From: Gonocerus acuteangulatus
Lineage: Eukaryota; Arthropoda; Insecta; Hemiptera; Coreidae
Direction: 5' to 3'
DNA: 64,000 nucleotides
Assembly (NCBI GenBank): GCA_946811695.1
Contig: OX328124.1
Coordinates: 92,592,176-92,656,175 of the forward strand
Positions 10,738 to 22,126 of this stretch are shown in pieces. The notes below the pieces were generated by a model. That model was not told the origin of the DNA. It saw only the letters and a list, made by a program, of their open reading frames with translations, and did not search any database. The position numbers were made by a program, and so were the translations under genes. Positions within the stretch are counted from its first letter, which is position 1. Every line of letters starts with the position of its first letter.

Positions 10738-11647
10738 AAAAGTTTGTCACGCAGAAGCTGCATAACTAAGCACTTTCCTCAGAATTTGGGTAGTGTAGAC
10801 TGCATTACTGAAAAAATTTGCTTAAAAGGGCCTACATAAATAAAATAAAAACATGAATAGTTCTCTTTTACTTTTGTAATGAGCAACTGTTCAATTATTA
10901 ATTTTGTAATTAATTTGCTTCCAGAGTTATGTTTACACATGGTACCTTCTACACTACTCACACTACTGTTTAATCATGGTCCTCCAGACTTAATGAATAC
11001 AAAAAAACTTCATATTTTCGTCTTTTGAACTGGCGCAGGAACGGGATACAGTCCCCCTAGTGGTGGAAAGCGCTCCTCGCGGCGGCTTTGTGAACCTACA
11101 TCTGGCGGGCTAATTCTATTAATACATAGCGTAGGAAGCAAACCCCCCCCCCTTTCCGATTGACAGATTTAGTTCATTTTTACCAGGGCCGCCACATGGG
11201 AGGGACTGCCGGATACTGTTGTCCCGGGCCCGGACGCCGTGGGTGCCTGGGCCGGGCCTCGCTATCTGGAAAAAAATGTATAGGTTATGAGCTTGTCAAA
11301 AGAATGGGGTTTAGAAATATAGACGAGCGTAGCCTATATTTATTTGAATTGAATCGGCTTGTTGTGGCGAATTGGTATTGCGGGTCCTGAGTAACCCCCC
11401 CCTCCCCTCCTAATGAACTGATTAAGTTTTTTTTACAACCCATTTTTCTCTGTAGATTACCCATAGGAATACCCAGTTTCGTTGAGATATAAAAAAAATT
11501 ACGGGTGTCATGGTCAACTTAGTGGTTTGGCTCCGGGGTAACCCCCCCTTCCGGTGGACCGATTTTGATGGTTAACGAACTCGTTTAATCGTTTGCCAAT
11601 TGAATGCTATATACCAAGTATCGTGACGAAAAAACAGAAACTCAAAA

Positions 11648-11700
<53 letters not shown>

Positions 11701-11737
11701 TTTGACGGGGGTCATTTTCGGTCTCTACTAGGTAGGA
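10738..11737 (+). mobile_element. HINE-A copy 2, 3' truncated
   Basis: Aligns with copy 1 from its first base (AAAGTTTGTCACGCAGAAGC) through the CGCGGCGGCTTTGTGAACCT block, the C-run tandem units and a TA microsatellite at 11650-11697, then the GACGGGGGTCATTTTCGGT block. It stops at about 11737, before the 3' hairpin seen in copy 1. Same orientation as copy 1, about 9.5 kb away. Confidence 0.75.
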
Positions 11738-12094
11738 CAAATATAATACCTAGTAGTACATACTTTAATTCATCGTGGAGAGGATCTAAATGTTCTAGAG
11801 GAAAATGTAATTATTTTAGGTTCAGACCAACTTCATTAAGCAGCATTATTAGCTAAATGGTTATTAAAAGGTTTCCCTCCCATGAGCATTATTATTAATA
11901 TTGTTCGCAGTTTTGGAAGACGAAACGAATTCTGTAGAAGAATTCGCGGCAACCAATTTTATTGTCCTAAAACGATAGATTTTTTTCTATAGCATATTCA
12001 GTTTCTTACTGGCTCATTGTCAGTAAGATTGGTTAAATGCGCCTATATTATTCATCTTTATTTGTTCTAAGGCAGATTAAGGGTTCGGTGTTGG
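11738..12094. other. No feature recognised
   Basis: AT-rich DNA without a recognisable gene or repeat. Confidence 0.4.
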
Positions 12095-12655
12095 TATCAT
12101 AATAAAGCTAAATGTTTTATAAGAAAATGTATTTTATTTTTTGCTGATATTTGAGCTTTAAGCCTTCATCAGGACAGAGTTAATAAAAAATGTATTTACA
12201 GAAGACATGAAAGGAAAAAAAACATTATGGAAAAAACATATTGACTTTCAAGCCGATACTGATTTATTTAAATTCTAACGTCCATTTATTATTAACTACG
12301 AGTTTTATGACGGGTTATCTATAGGTTACAACCCTTTTCAAGCCAGGATAGGGCTGATGCATTTTCTTTTTTCTAAAGAAAAGCCACCACTCCATAGTGG
12401 GAATCGAACCCACGGAGTGTTAAGGGCTCACGCCATAACCCTCACGGCCATCCGGCCTAATACAGATTTACCATTATGTATCATTCATCCTAGTCAATGC
12501 ATAATGTTTTTCCTTTTATGTCTTCTGTAAATAAATTATAATTAACTCTGCCCATCTTGTTTTACAGCCCCTACAAAGGCCAGAATTCCAAGCCAAAACG
12601 TCAGCAAAAAGTAAAACACAATTTCTTAGTAAAAATGTTTTATTATTATGCCTAG
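12095..12655. mobile_element. Fold-back element with a SINE in its loop
   Basis: Arms of roughly 130 bp at the two ends are inverted copies of each other (left ATGTTTTATAAGAAA...TTTGCTGA; right TCAGCAAAAAGTAAAACAC...ATGTTTTATTATT), including GAAGACAT(G/A)AAAGGAAAAA near the inner ends. Arms differ by small gaps. Superfamily unknown. Confidence 0.6.
12267..12459 (-). mobile_element. SINE-2 (class II tRNA-derived SINE)
   Basis: On the minus strand: a tRNA-Ser/Leu-like head (GGCCGTGAGGGTTA A box, GGGTTCGATTCCC B box), a TTTCTTT...AAAAGAAAA hairpin, then a tail ending ATGGACGTTAGAA. Flanked by 11-bp target duplications with one mismatch (ATACTGATTTA 12256-12266, ATACAGATTTA 12460-12470). It is nested in the fold-back element. 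A 13-base part of the variable-arm region is missing compared with 22583-22814. Confidence 0.8.
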
Positions 12656-13397
12656 AACGAGTCCTGACTAAATCTACTTTCGCAATCTACTCGATCACTT
12701 CTCTTATTTTTTTCTGATTTAGTTTTTAAAATAATTGAATATTTTGAGTATCATTGTGGAATCGTATCTTGAGATGGAATAATTCTAAGTGCTAACCTCG
12801 AAGTCAGCTACAGCTAATAGATTAGCTTATTTGAGGTTTACGATTTCCGAGAAAATTACATATTTAGATCTATATTTGTGCGTTTTTCCTTATATCTCTC
12901 TTATGGACACAGAATATGCTGTTTCTATGAGGAAATCATTTAATTGCTTGTTGATTTTCATACCTCATTTATGGTAGTTACATTTAGTTATGTATATCGT
13001 TTTAGGTGAGATATGGTATCTTACTTTGCACCGTAACGTTCATTGGTTTCTCTGATAGAATTAAGTTTCAGGTTATGATTCGTCTTTGATATGGATGTCT
13101 CGTCAAGGAGGCAGCACGTTTAGGGGGCCTTAGTATCAACTTAGTTTGACAGAGTGTTTAATTGCCACTCTCCAATTAATTCTCTGCTTAACTGATGTAA
13201 AGCTAATACTGCCTATTCATCAGAAACAGCGAGGAACGGGGGAGCCGCCTCCCGCAGGCATGATGGCTCAAGAGGCGGCTCAGCTAACCGGCAAAGGCAA
13301 AATACCTACCTTAGATTCCATTGTCTCTACAAATAATGGGAATATATCAAGGACTGAATTTCCACGTTTTCAGAGTCCCGCCACATCGTTATGCCAA
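12656..13397. other. No feature recognised
   Basis: A 146-residue open frame (13146-13586) starts here but ends in CT-repeat translation. Its first ~80 residues have no domain I recognise and may be chance. Confidence 0.4.
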
Positions 13398-13427
13398 CTT
13401 CTCTCTCTCGCTCTCCCTCACGCTCTG

Positions 13428-13471
<44 letters not shown>

Positions 13472-13585
13472 TCTGTCTCTCTCAGTCACACACACTCTCC
13501 CACTATCTCTCTTTCTCTCTCTCTCTCTCTCTACCTCTCTCTCTCAGTCACACACACTCTCCCACTATCTCTCTCTCTCTCTCTA
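13398..13585. repeat. CT microsatellite with an embedded ~60-bp duplication
   Basis: Long (CT)n tract. The block CAGTCACACACACTCTCCCA occurs twice (about 13482 and 13545), so a ~60-bp unit is duplicated within the tract. Three frames read through as Ser-Leu repeats; none is a gene. Confidence 0.85.
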
Positions 13586-15121
13586 ACACAAACACTCAAT
13601 ATGTGTTCCTTCTCCTGGTTCCCTTTCAATCCCCCAACTACACTCCAACACTGTCAACTCCCGTCGCCTTTTGTACTTCCATACGCAAGGTGTCACACCT
13701 CACAATAGGCAAACTATGTAAATAATTTCTATACTCAAAAAGTTTGACTTGCAGGAAATTCATCACCTTGCTGCGTTTTTATATCATTCTTATCCCTGGT
13801 GTTATTGGGAAAGCATAGAAAAGAAACCGTAAATATTCGCACCTTAATTGGGGGGCCAATGCATATATTTGGATTATGTTTACGGATGGAGATCTATTCA
13901 AAAAAATAATTTAATAAGATGTTTTGGGGTTATCATAAATATCTCAAAAAACTCTAGAGAAATCTAGACACAGGGATGGATAACACTAAAAATTTGAACA
14001 TATATATCACCTTGGCTGCGGATGACGCCGCAAGTGCGTCAGCACAAACCCACTCGCTGTGGCGGCGTGACCATGGTCCGGTCGCATGTGCGTCATGGGA
14101 TCTACCTGCAAAGCTGGGAGAAAAAGTTTTGGGGATCGACTAAAAACCTCCAGGCTGGTTTATTCGTTCCTCCGTCGTCTCAGGGAGTGTTTCGAGTGAC
14201 TTATTCTGGAATCGTTCCGGGCTCAGACCTTTCTGTGAATTTTTGCAGGAGTTTCTTCACCACACGTGCGTCATGGTAAAAAACATGTTTCTGAAGGAAA
14301 TTATCCAGAATTTCCAATGGTTAAGTAATTTTTTTACATTAACGAAACAAATGAAACCATAATAAAATGAAAAAAAAAATACTATTTTCCAACAAGAATG
14401 ACTTATGTGCAAATTTTGATCGAACGGATACTTAACGCTTAGAAAGTGTTGGTTTCGTTCCAATTGAGCAGAATTATCAGTATTCACACTTGTTAATGAT
14501 GTGATAAAATGTGTGTGTGTTTTATTTTCTTTTTTGTTGAGAATTATAGAATACACAACGATTTTTTTTATAAATCTTATGTTCATGATTAAATGACGAG
14601 TATAACAGTATAAATAGTAAATAGTAATTGAGTAAAAAAGTGAGCAGAAAATAAATAATAAACAGTATATATCAACTGAGTCAACTATTAATAAAAAATA
14701 TATTTTTTTAAAATGGTAAATAAAGTCACACACCTCCACCTTTTTCTTTTTACTCACAAGCGTTTTGAGAGACTTACAAGCATTTGCGAACGCCACTGCT
14801 TACCCAAACCTTGCTATTAGGCTCAACAAAATATATTTTTGGTTTCGATCAAGGACATAATCTACCCGATAGTAAGAAATACAACACTATTTTTAGATCG
14901 AGTCAGCTGGTAGGTAAACGGTTACGTTTTTTTCAAACGATTCGATTCCTAGAAAAAGAAGATGACCAGTCTCAAAGACATTAAGTTTTAAATATCACTT
15001 ACTTTAACCGCAATCCTCAGCAATGTTGTGTGAACTATAGCTAGCAAAGTGCATAGCTATGCAGCACCTGCGTAACGGAATTTTATACTAAAAAATCGTT
15101 TCGAAATAATGTCATACTCAC
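13586..15121. other. Intron DNA downstream of exon B, no feature recognised
   Basis: Contains open frames at 14022-14279 (plus) and 14257-14796 (minus) without recognisable domains. The moderately GC-rich patch 14010-14270 has no matching copy elsewhere in the window. No further exon of the DIP-like gene is recognised to the left of exon B. Confidence 0.4.
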
Positions 15122-15250
15122 AGTTAACATTGAGTGATATCCTTTTGCTGACCGCTGGTGGTACATCGTTGCTGGCGATGCACAAGTAAGCACCCATTTG
15201 ACTCCTGTCCACTTTAGTCAGCACCAAGGTCTCTCCGTTATGAGTGTCCA
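15122..15250 (-). CDS. DIP/lachesin-like IgSF gene, exon B (second half of Ig domain 2)
   Basis: A 129-bp exon read on the minus strand. Acceptor TTTTTCAG ends at 15251 and donor GTGAGT occupies 15116-15121. Both boundaries are phase 1. The translation carries the Ig F-strand signature DRSQMGAYLCIAS (Asp, Tyr and the second disulphide Cys), then NDVPPAVSKRISLNVN, which is characteristic of the insect DIP (Dpr-interacting protein) and lachesin-like family. DIPs are GPI-anchored or secreted neuronal adhesion proteins with three Ig domains that pair with Dpr proteins in synaptic partner choice. It joins in frame to exon A 47 kb upstream, completing Ig2. A Dpr or lachesin paralogue is the main alternative; which DIP is not decidable. 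Confidence 0.92.
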
Positions 15251-15495
15251 CTGAAAAAGATAAAGCAAGATTGAAGAAATGTTAATTAATAAGATATTTA
15301 CAACATAATTCACTTATCCAGGAATACAAACAGAAGAAATGATTATTTATTTATTTATAAGTGATTCGCATCTACTGCGATTTCACTCCTTCAAGGTAGT
15401 ACCTGTATGGTCTAATGAACCAGCATTAAGGTGGGTATTTAATTAAATTATTTCCATAACCAGAGGTTTGGAAATGCCTGTTATATGCCTGGAAG

Positions 15496-16224
15496 CAGAG
15501 TTGGGCAAACGTTAGCGCGCGCTAAAAGCTGATACCTCTCCGCTAATTTAGCGATACCGTAGAAACCCAGCGCTAGAACCCGGAAGTGGTCAAAAGCTGC
15601 TCAAATTCGCCCGGAAATGCCCCAGGGATTCTCAAAATGACTTCCGGGCCACCAAAGTTGCCCCTGGGCCGTTCCCGGGTGAATCTGATCAACTTTGGGC
15701 CACTTTCGGGTTCACTTCCGGTTGCTTACAATTACTACCGGGTCCCTGCCGGTTCACCTCCGGTCTAACATGAGTGCCAGGAAGGCCCAGGGGTACTTCC
15801 GGAAACGACCCAGGGATGAATATAGGACTGGAAGTAACCTAGATTAAGGAGGGTCAGTGTGTGACATTGTCTGTGAGTGACCGGAAGTGAGCCAGATCGA
15901 ACAGGAGTTACCCAGTGATAGGCATTAGTCGACCGGAAGTAACCGAAATTGACATTGATGTGATCGGAAATCCTGTAGATTGAAGCGGAAGCGGAACAGA
16001 AGTGAGGAGGAAGTTGCTCAGAGCAGACCGGAAGTGAACTTTGAGATGACAAAATGTTGTAACTATAGCTTAAGCTATTAGCAATCACGATATTTCATAA
16101 ATAGATTAGTGATTAGCGCACTGCCGTCGCTAAGCGCTAATTATTAGCGCTGGGTTACTACGGTATCGCTAAATTAGCGCAGAGGTATCAGCTTTTGGCT
16201 CGCGCTAACGTTTGCCCAACTCTG
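15496..16224. mobile_element. Non-autonomous hAT element, 729 bp, ~80-bp TIRs
   Basis: Ends CAGAGTTGGGCAAACGTTAG in inverted orientation, with TIRs matching for about 80 bp at few mismatches. Perfect 8-bp target duplication CCTGGAAG at 15488-15495 and 16225-16232. An 8-bp duplication with CAG.GTTGGGCAAA ends is the hAT signature. No transposase frame. The interior is unusually GC-rich and carries repeated CCGGAAGT motifs. The uninterrupted site is seen in the related LINE copy near 58965. Confidence 0.95.
15580..16035. promoter_or_regulatory. Cluster of seven CCGGAAGT (ETS-type) motifs in the hAT MITE
   Basis: Exact 8-mers at 15580-15587, 15881-15888, 15933-15940 and 16028-16035 (plus) and 15640-15647, 15714-15721, 15795-15802 (minus); near-matches at 15611 and 15987. 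CCGGAAGT is the core recognised by many ETS-domain factors. Regulatory function is inference; the motifs might simply be decayed internal repeats of the MITE. Confidence 0.35.
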
Positions 16225-16683
16225 CCTGGAAGCCTCTGGTTATTCGGCAGATGTCTTCAAATGCGAGTGTATAGTTTAGTGTCCTGCAAGTAAGAATGTA
16301 TTTTGTTTATGTACTGGCTGCTGTCCCTCAATAACTCGTAAGTACAATTTCTTCTCGTCTGTTGTCTCGGTAGCTGGATGTCCACTCCTAAGTAGTAGTT
16401 TTAATTGTACGCAATTTATTGTCGGTTAGTCGAATCCAGCTGTCTTGCCAATAATTTAAAACATATTGTTTGATTGTATTAGTCAAGTCCTCACGTGTGA
16501 TTGATAGGTCGAGCTCAGGTTGTGTTGTGGCAAGTTTAGCATGAGAGTCTGCTAGGGAGCTTTTTCCTAAACCTTCATGCCCTGGCAGCCAGTACATTTT
16601 GATATGTTTGTTATGTGAGTAAATAGTTTTGAAAATGTCTATTATTATTGGATGATTAAGACTTCATTAGTGTGAGCTTTCTT

Positions 16684-16698
16684 TTAAGCGCGTTTCCT

Positions 16699-16735
<37 letters not shown>

Positions 16736-17376
16736 TGTCTGTTAACACAATACACACCAGAGTTATCGATTTTTCGCCACGAAACTTGGTAAATAGTATC
16801 CCTGTAGTAAACGATTGAACGAGTTTGTTAACCAATAAAATCGATCAATCTGGAGCGGAGCTCACTCCGGACACAAAGTAGTTATTTGCCCATACTGGCC
16901 GTCATTTTTGTTGTATTATAAGGAAACTCGATATTTTTTGTGGTGTTTTTAATAGAAAAAAGTTTTGTGAAAATACTCACGAGCAATAAGGGTGCGTTTA
17001 TATTTGAAACTTCTTGTAGGAATTAATCTCAGGTGTCGGATGTGATATTTATGATAACTATCTGTCCTGATAGTTGTCCCTGAGAAGTGTTTATATTTTC
17101 TGCGAGAAGTGACAGATTTAAACGCAATCTAAGGATGAGATAGAAGGCGGATGGAGTAAATCCGCTTAAGTAAATTGTCTACTGTCCATTTCCTGTGCTT
17201 TGTGTCGCCAAAAATATCCCTTGTCTTCAATATGTTGTCCGAGTAAGTGTTGACTTTTTCTTGAATTAAAAAAAAAAACAAAAACAAATTGTTTGTTTCT
17301 ATTCTAAGTTTTCCAAATGTCACTAGAAAAAACAGCGAAAATGCGTTAAGATGACGTAGTTCCTGCAAATGGAACC
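16684..17376 (-). mobile_element. HINE copy (A-like body), with a Harbinger MITE inside
   Basis: Left edge is the minus-strand 3' terminus (TAAGCGCGTTTCCTCC), followed by TA repeats (16698-16733) and a body matching HINE-A on the reverse strand (GTTAACACAATACACACC, CACGAAACTTGGTA, AACGATTGAACGAG). The right edge is a 5' terminus (GCGTTAAGATGACGTAGTTC). Short compared with other copies. Confidence 0.6.
16990..17129. mobile_element. PIF/Harbinger-type MITE, 140 bp
   Basis: Ends GGGTGCGTTTA...TAAACGCAATC, flanked by the 3-bp duplication TAA (16987-16989, 17130-17132). A TWA duplication with GGG-type ends fits PIF/Harbinger. A relative with TTA duplication is at 28286-28479. Confidence 0.6.
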
Positions 17377-17835
17377 TTTTCGTTATGAGTAGATAGGAAC
17401 GATGAAGATATGTAAAAACTTCGAATTTTGCGTACGAGTGCACCTTCAATAAATTACGATAAAATAGCTTAAACCAAAAAATTATTTTTTCCAAAATTTT
17501 TAGTTTACATTAGAGTAAATATATGTAATATTGGACCTGATGGGATTCAAAGCAAATTTAAACGACAAACAAAGCCTCTTTGATGAGGAATTTCCTGAAA
17601 ATTATTTCACTTTGTTCGTTTAAGTATTTCTTGGAACAATTAGTCCTTTCTGAATTTATATGAACGTAAAATATTAAATCTTGCTTTTGAAAGTTATATT
17701 TAATACAGTTACTTATTATTTAATTTTTAATTATAATGCCTATATTGTTACTTGGCATCTATATTAATCAAATAGTGTAAAAACAATTGTATTAATTCTT
17801 TAAAGGTGGAATAAGTGAAGGTTCACTACTCATCT
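17377..17835. other. No feature recognised
   Basis: AT-rich DNA between the HINE and the piggyBac MITE. Confidence 0.4.
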
Positions 17836-18780
17836 TTAACCCTGGATTGAAACTGCCATTGAAATGTAGTATTAAGGCACCGTGGGGTAAATTTTACCCC
17901 ATACTTTGAACAATTTTAAATTAAATAAATTTGAATTTGTTCTTTTGCTTTTTTGTACAGAAATCTCTAGAACATGAACATCAAGAAATAAATTCAAACA
18001 GTAATAAATCTGCAAAATATTTATCAAAAGTCACAAAATAGCCCGGAAATCCTAAAACTCAATATTGTTTATACACCAAATAATTATCCTGAAAAAATAT
18101 TACCTAAGAATATTTGAACAATAAACTAGAATGTTTAAAAACTATAAAAAGAGGAACTTTAGGAAATACAAAGTACTGTCCTATTGAGACTCGTTTCAAT
18201 TCAACATATTTTAGTGATCGGTAATGGCGGCACATCGCCCTTATACACAGAGCATAGCGTTTTCGTCTTCCTGTTATTCTTTCTGCCATAAAATGAACAT
18301 CTCACAGTTTGCCCAAAGTAACGAGATGTTGAAGGTCCATCAGCAGTTTATTCATCTCCCAAAACAACAAGCATCAGTGTCTTCAGTGGTTTCTGTATGT
18401 TCTCCAGTTAAGCAGCTGAGATTTCACCAGTTGGTAGCCCAAATCAAAGAGAAAATCTTTTCTGGGCAGTTTCCAGGCCGTTTTGTCACTTGGAAAGCCG
18501 CAACATAAAACTGATCGACCCGTGAAGATTTATCAAATGAGCGAAAAATTTATCAGCGAATTTTTGACCGTGGGGTCAAAAATACCACATACACAACTCG
18601 CGACCTTCTCATGCAGCGATTACCAGACAAGTGGCTTTGTTTATATTAGGTTATACCACATAATGGACTTACGATTATTTAGGAAGAAGGAGGGAGTCTC
18701 TGTGATTTACAGAAATTAAGAAACTCGTCATAGGACAATGTGTGGGGTATTTTTAACCTACGGTGTCAGCCCAGGGTTAA
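17836..18780 (-). mobile_element. piggyBac-derived element, 945 bp, TTAA-flanked
   Basis: TTAA at both ends (17836-17839, 18777-18780), followed inward by CCCTGGATTGA and its inverted counterpart CCCTGGGCTGACACCGTA. A TTAA target and CCC ends define piggyBac. The interior on the minus strand retains transposase debris. The same element is at 45025-45954. Confidence 0.85.
18230..18500 (-). pseudogene. piggyBac transposase C-terminal remnant
   Basis: Minus-strand reading gives PRKDFLFDLGYQLVKSQLLN followed, after stops, by a DVHFMAERITGRRKRYALC segment. This resembles the end of piggyBac transposases: the last helices of the core, then the basic stretch leading into the cysteine-rich zinc region. 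Several stops and frame changes; not functional. Confidence 0.45.
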
Positions 18781-19265
18781 TTCTACTAATCTCATATGAT
18801 TATATCCTTATATCATCTTCATAACTTTGTGTATCTTAATTTTGTACATCAATGGAAAAGTCCTCCTCAATTTCACTGAGCCTCAAGCTGGATGTTAAAA
18901 TTACTAAATGCCTTTACATGCGCTTGAGAATTTTAAAGAACAATGTTCTGGCAACGAACTTCCACTACCAAGTACTAGAATGCCTTGGAAAATGGAGTTT
19001 ATTCCAAGTTGGAAATGTTGAGCCGCCTTAAGATGTCTGTAAAAATAAAGTCTAAAGTCACATTAACATTTTGGAGGGAAAGTGCAATTAAAGCGTGGCA
19101 CATTCGCCGCCTTAACTTTGCCGCCCTATCTCCAGTTTATACAGCCAGGCCAAGTGCAAATAAAACTTTGTTCGCTTCTTCAAATCTACCTCCGTTTAAC
19201 AAGCAACTGAATAATTTTTGAATAATAAAAGGAAATTGTATGTTAAAAGTTCGTTTTCTTTTCTT
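18781..19265. other. No feature recognised
   Basis: A 78-residue open frame (18985-19221) has no recognisable domain. Confidence 0.4.
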
Positions 19266-19358
19266 TTAGTGCGGTTTCTCTTTCCCTCCATAGGGAGGAA
19301 ACCCGCTTATGAGTGCCGACTAGAAAATTTCACGTTTCAGATCCCATAGATCACGAAA

Positions 19359-19400
<42 letters not shown>

Positions 19401-20250
19401 CTGTTCGATCTCCCATCGTCTCGAAAATGGTCCGATTTTGATAAAACTTAGTATAAAAAGCTTTTGTCCAATTTTGAAAGGTTGAGTTCGTTAACAAGCG
19501 GAATCCGACAACCAGAACATGGTGTTTTGAGCGAGCTTCGAGCGAAAAAATAGTAACGCTTACGTTTTTGAGTTTATAAGCTTGCAGATACTCGTTTAGA
19601 CATATTATTTCGATGGTATAATAATAATCTGATTTCAATTAATTTTTTTTTAACACGTAATGTAAATTAATTTATTACTATTCAACTTTACTTGGCCATT
19701 AAAGGAAGGCCTCGAAAATTTAGTGTGGCCAATTAATTAATATTAGTAGTTTTAGTCATACGTTATGTAAATACAGTGTAAAAAGCAATACTGCAAATAA
19801 TGTTTAGCTCTTATTTCCGAAAACAAATCTACCAAGTTTTGCATTATTTCCCCTTAACACTTTTGTTGTATTTAGTTCCATAAGTTTGTATTTTTGTATA
19901 AAACTGTATTTTTTGTATGTTAAAAAGACCAAGTCACCTTCGTTTCGAAGCTCTTAAAATAAATTAAAAAAAAGAAGGGAAAAAAAGGTACTCGTTTTAT
20001 TGGTTTCTTGGCGTTGAAAAACTAATTAAACCATTTTTAAAGCGATACCTGTAACCGTTTATGAGAAAGGTGGAACAAATGTTTTTGTAACTCATTTTTT
20101 TATTATAACAGAATTATTTTAGTCCAAATGAAAAAACTTTGCATTAGAAGTATTACAAAGTAGAGATAAAGAATGTAATTAATTATTTACTTTCATTTTA
20201 TAAAAAAAAGAATCCAATTTTTAACGCAATACTGAAAAATGAGGGTGGAA
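19266..20250 (-). mobile_element. HINE-B copy, interrupted by a poly(A) retroposon
   Basis: Minus-strand 3' terminus TTAGTGCGGTTTC with hairpin CCCTCCATAGGGAGG, the GAGTGCCGACTAG block, TA repeats (19364-19396), then the CCGATTTTGAT, GTTCGTTAAC and GTAACGCTTACGTTTTTGAG blocks shared with the copies at 24712 and 53840. The body resumes at 19989 after an insertion. The 5' end is not recognised. Confidence 0.75.
19598..19988 (+). mobile_element. 5'-truncated retroposon with A-rich tail
   Basis: 391 bp flanked by the 9-bp repeat TACTCGTTT (19589-19597 and 19989-19997) inside HINE-B. It ends in TTAAAATAAATTAAAAAAAA. It has no Pol III boxes and no coding sequence, so it is most likely a LINE 3' UTR; family unknown. 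Confidence 0.55.
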
Positions 20251-20302
20251 GTCTAGTTATTTCTTCTTCGTAACAATGTAACTTAAGTTAAATTTAGGCA
20301 GT

Positions 20303-20349
20303 TTAAAAGTGCGACTCATAGGAACTGCGTCCTCTTCGCGCGTTTTCAT

Positions 20350-20393
<44 letters not shown>

Positions 20394-21161
20394 GGCGCAT
20401 CTACTTCTAGGTCATTAGCGCCGACATCCAGGGTGCAGCGAGGAATTTTCCCAGCGAGCCTTGAGATGAGAAAATTCCTGCCGGAGGTGGGAATCGAACC
20501 CACCATCTCCCGCTTATGAATCCAGCGCGCTAGCCACTAGACTACGGGAGACCCCCCCGTTTTCATTCTTATCGCTAGTTTCATATGTAAAGCTTTAAAT
20601 AGAAGCTGTTGATATTTTTTATTAATGATTCGTGGAGGTAATGATTTTCGGCACCTTAGTACATAAGAAACTGACTGTATACTAAGCGGATTGTTTTTCT
20701 TATGGATTCTCAACGATTGCTCAAGGAAAAAAATTACAAATACGTTTCACATTTATTTACCTTGTTTTGCTAAAATATCTATTTTACTGTTAAATGAAAT
20801 TAAAACAAATAAGGACAAACAGAGACAAAACCATGTTCAAAAGAACGAAAACTTCAAAGGTTATGTACCGATACCTCGGAATGGTATCGCTGTATTAAAA
20901 AATAGCTAAGGGACTGTTTTCTTTGGAAATGTTTTAGACTTTCAAATAGACTCCTTACATTTACTACGATTTCTCAACCGGTTTTGAAATATGTAGGAAA
21001 ATATATGAAAATACCTAGAAAAGTCTAGTTTTATTCACTTTTCTCAAAAACGGTTGTATACAATATATTATGGCCTCCTTGATGGTTTTATTTCTTACGT
21101 CAGAAATATATGCAAGGTGTACCTGAATGCCCTTATGGGGTGGGAGGAAACGCGCTAACAG
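20303..21161 (+). mobile_element. HINE-B copy, with SINE-1 inserted near its 5' end
   Basis: Starts AAAAGTGCGACTCATAGGAA and ends GGGAGGAAACGCGCTAA (CTAA at 21157-21160). The interior includes the ACGATTTCTCAACCGGTTTT block seen in other copies. The 5' terminal motif is split by SINE-1 after TTCGCGCGTTTTCATTCTT. Confidence 0.6.
20354..20557 (-). mobile_element. SINE-1 (tRNA-derived head, hairpin tail)
   Basis: Flanked by the perfect 13-bp duplication CGTTTTCATTCTT (20341-20353, 20558-20570). On the minus strand: head with A box TAGTCTAGTGGCTA and perfect B box GGTTCGATTCC, a central region, then a tail CGGCGC...GCGCCG (20393-20423) and a ~40-base A tail. The same SINE is at 41760-41977. Confidence 0.95.
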
Positions 21162-22123
21162 AGATGTTCTTTGATGGAATATAATGAAGAAATAATACCA
21201 AAGAGGTGTTCTTTTTCTCTGTAAAAATGTCTTCATGGGTAATAATTCAATATTAATAATTGATTTTCAGTTTGAAGGCGTTTCCTGTATAAAAAAAACC
21301 ATGACCAGTTTGTGCTGTGATATATAAGTTTGAAGCGACTGACCATGATTCGAAAAGCTACCAACTAACTTTGGTAATAGCTCACGGCTTCTCGACTACA
21401 CTCGGTCGTCGGGGAAAATTACAGCCTTTTCAAAACTCTACCTTTCAGTTTCCCAAAGATCTGTATATAACCTCTGAATGCACAAATGTACAACTTATAT
21501 CCAAAGGCAATGTCGTTAAGTTCAACACATTTTTGCTTTATTAGTTTCAAATTTAGAAATATATACCGTCAATCTTATTAGCTGAATAGATAAATAATTT
21601 ATTTCGAAATTAATGCAACCAAAATTTATTTTCTCTTACAAAATGGAATTGATAAAATTTCTTCTTAATCCTAGAAAATATCTACAAAAAATGGTTAGGC
21701 TAATATTTAAGACTTGTTTAAAACTAATGTTCAATGGTATTTAAATGCCATCTGCCAGCCTAACAGGTACCGCATCATCTTAGGTTTTTGTAATTATTTT
21801 ATCTGTTTTGACTTAAAATCTTTCACTTTTGTTTATTTTTAGGATATTTCTGAAAGACCAATTTTTCTTTTTTATATTTATTGCATATCTCTTTCATTTG
21901 CGCTGAATATTATAAAGCGAATTTTCTTCAAAGAAACAAAAATTGCACCCACTAAAGGCATATTAATACTTACTCTGGAAGAAAGTGCTAGACACTTCTA
22001 ACTTGCTAATTACTATGCTGTTTAAAGAACGCAATCGTTTGTTGTAGAAATGTTGCATCCGGAATTTCGGGGTGAGCGAACAAAAATTTTAATCGCTATC
22101 GATTGAACAGAGACACATACAAA

Positions 22124-22126
<3 letters not shown>
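21162..22126. other. No feature recognised
   Basis: AT-rich DNA; the short frame 21317-21544 has no recognisable content. Confidence 0.4.

Larger units (their letters stand above)
15338..16680 (-). pseudogene. LINE ORF2 RNase H remnant and 3' UTR (family L), split by a hAT MITE
   Basis: On the minus strand, 16388-16597 encodes an RNase H C-terminal segment of a non-LTR element (YWLPGHEGL, then SLADSHAKLA, where His and Asp are the recognisable positions). The 3' UTR continues through 16233 and, after the hAT insertion, 15487-15338, ending in TTATTTATTTAT-type tail sequence. The copy at 58711-59128 has the same 3' UTR uninterrupted. Coding capacity is lost: 5' truncated and stop-containing. 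Confidence 0.8.

Noticed and set aside
13146..13725. Three overlapping 105-146-residue frames
   Set aside because: Most of each is Ser-Leu translated from a CT microsatellite; the non-repeat part has no recognisable domain.
14257..14796. 179-residue minus-strand frame
   Set aside because: Composition is AT-driven (Phe, Ile, Tyr, Lys), with no domain and no splice or start context; chance frame.
20440..20555. tRNA gene (also at 12380-12455, 22430-22495, 22585-22665, 25995-26095, 41760-41835)
   Set aside because: A and B boxes are present, but acceptor and anticodon stems do not pair properly, and several copies have A tails and target duplications, so they are SINE heads.
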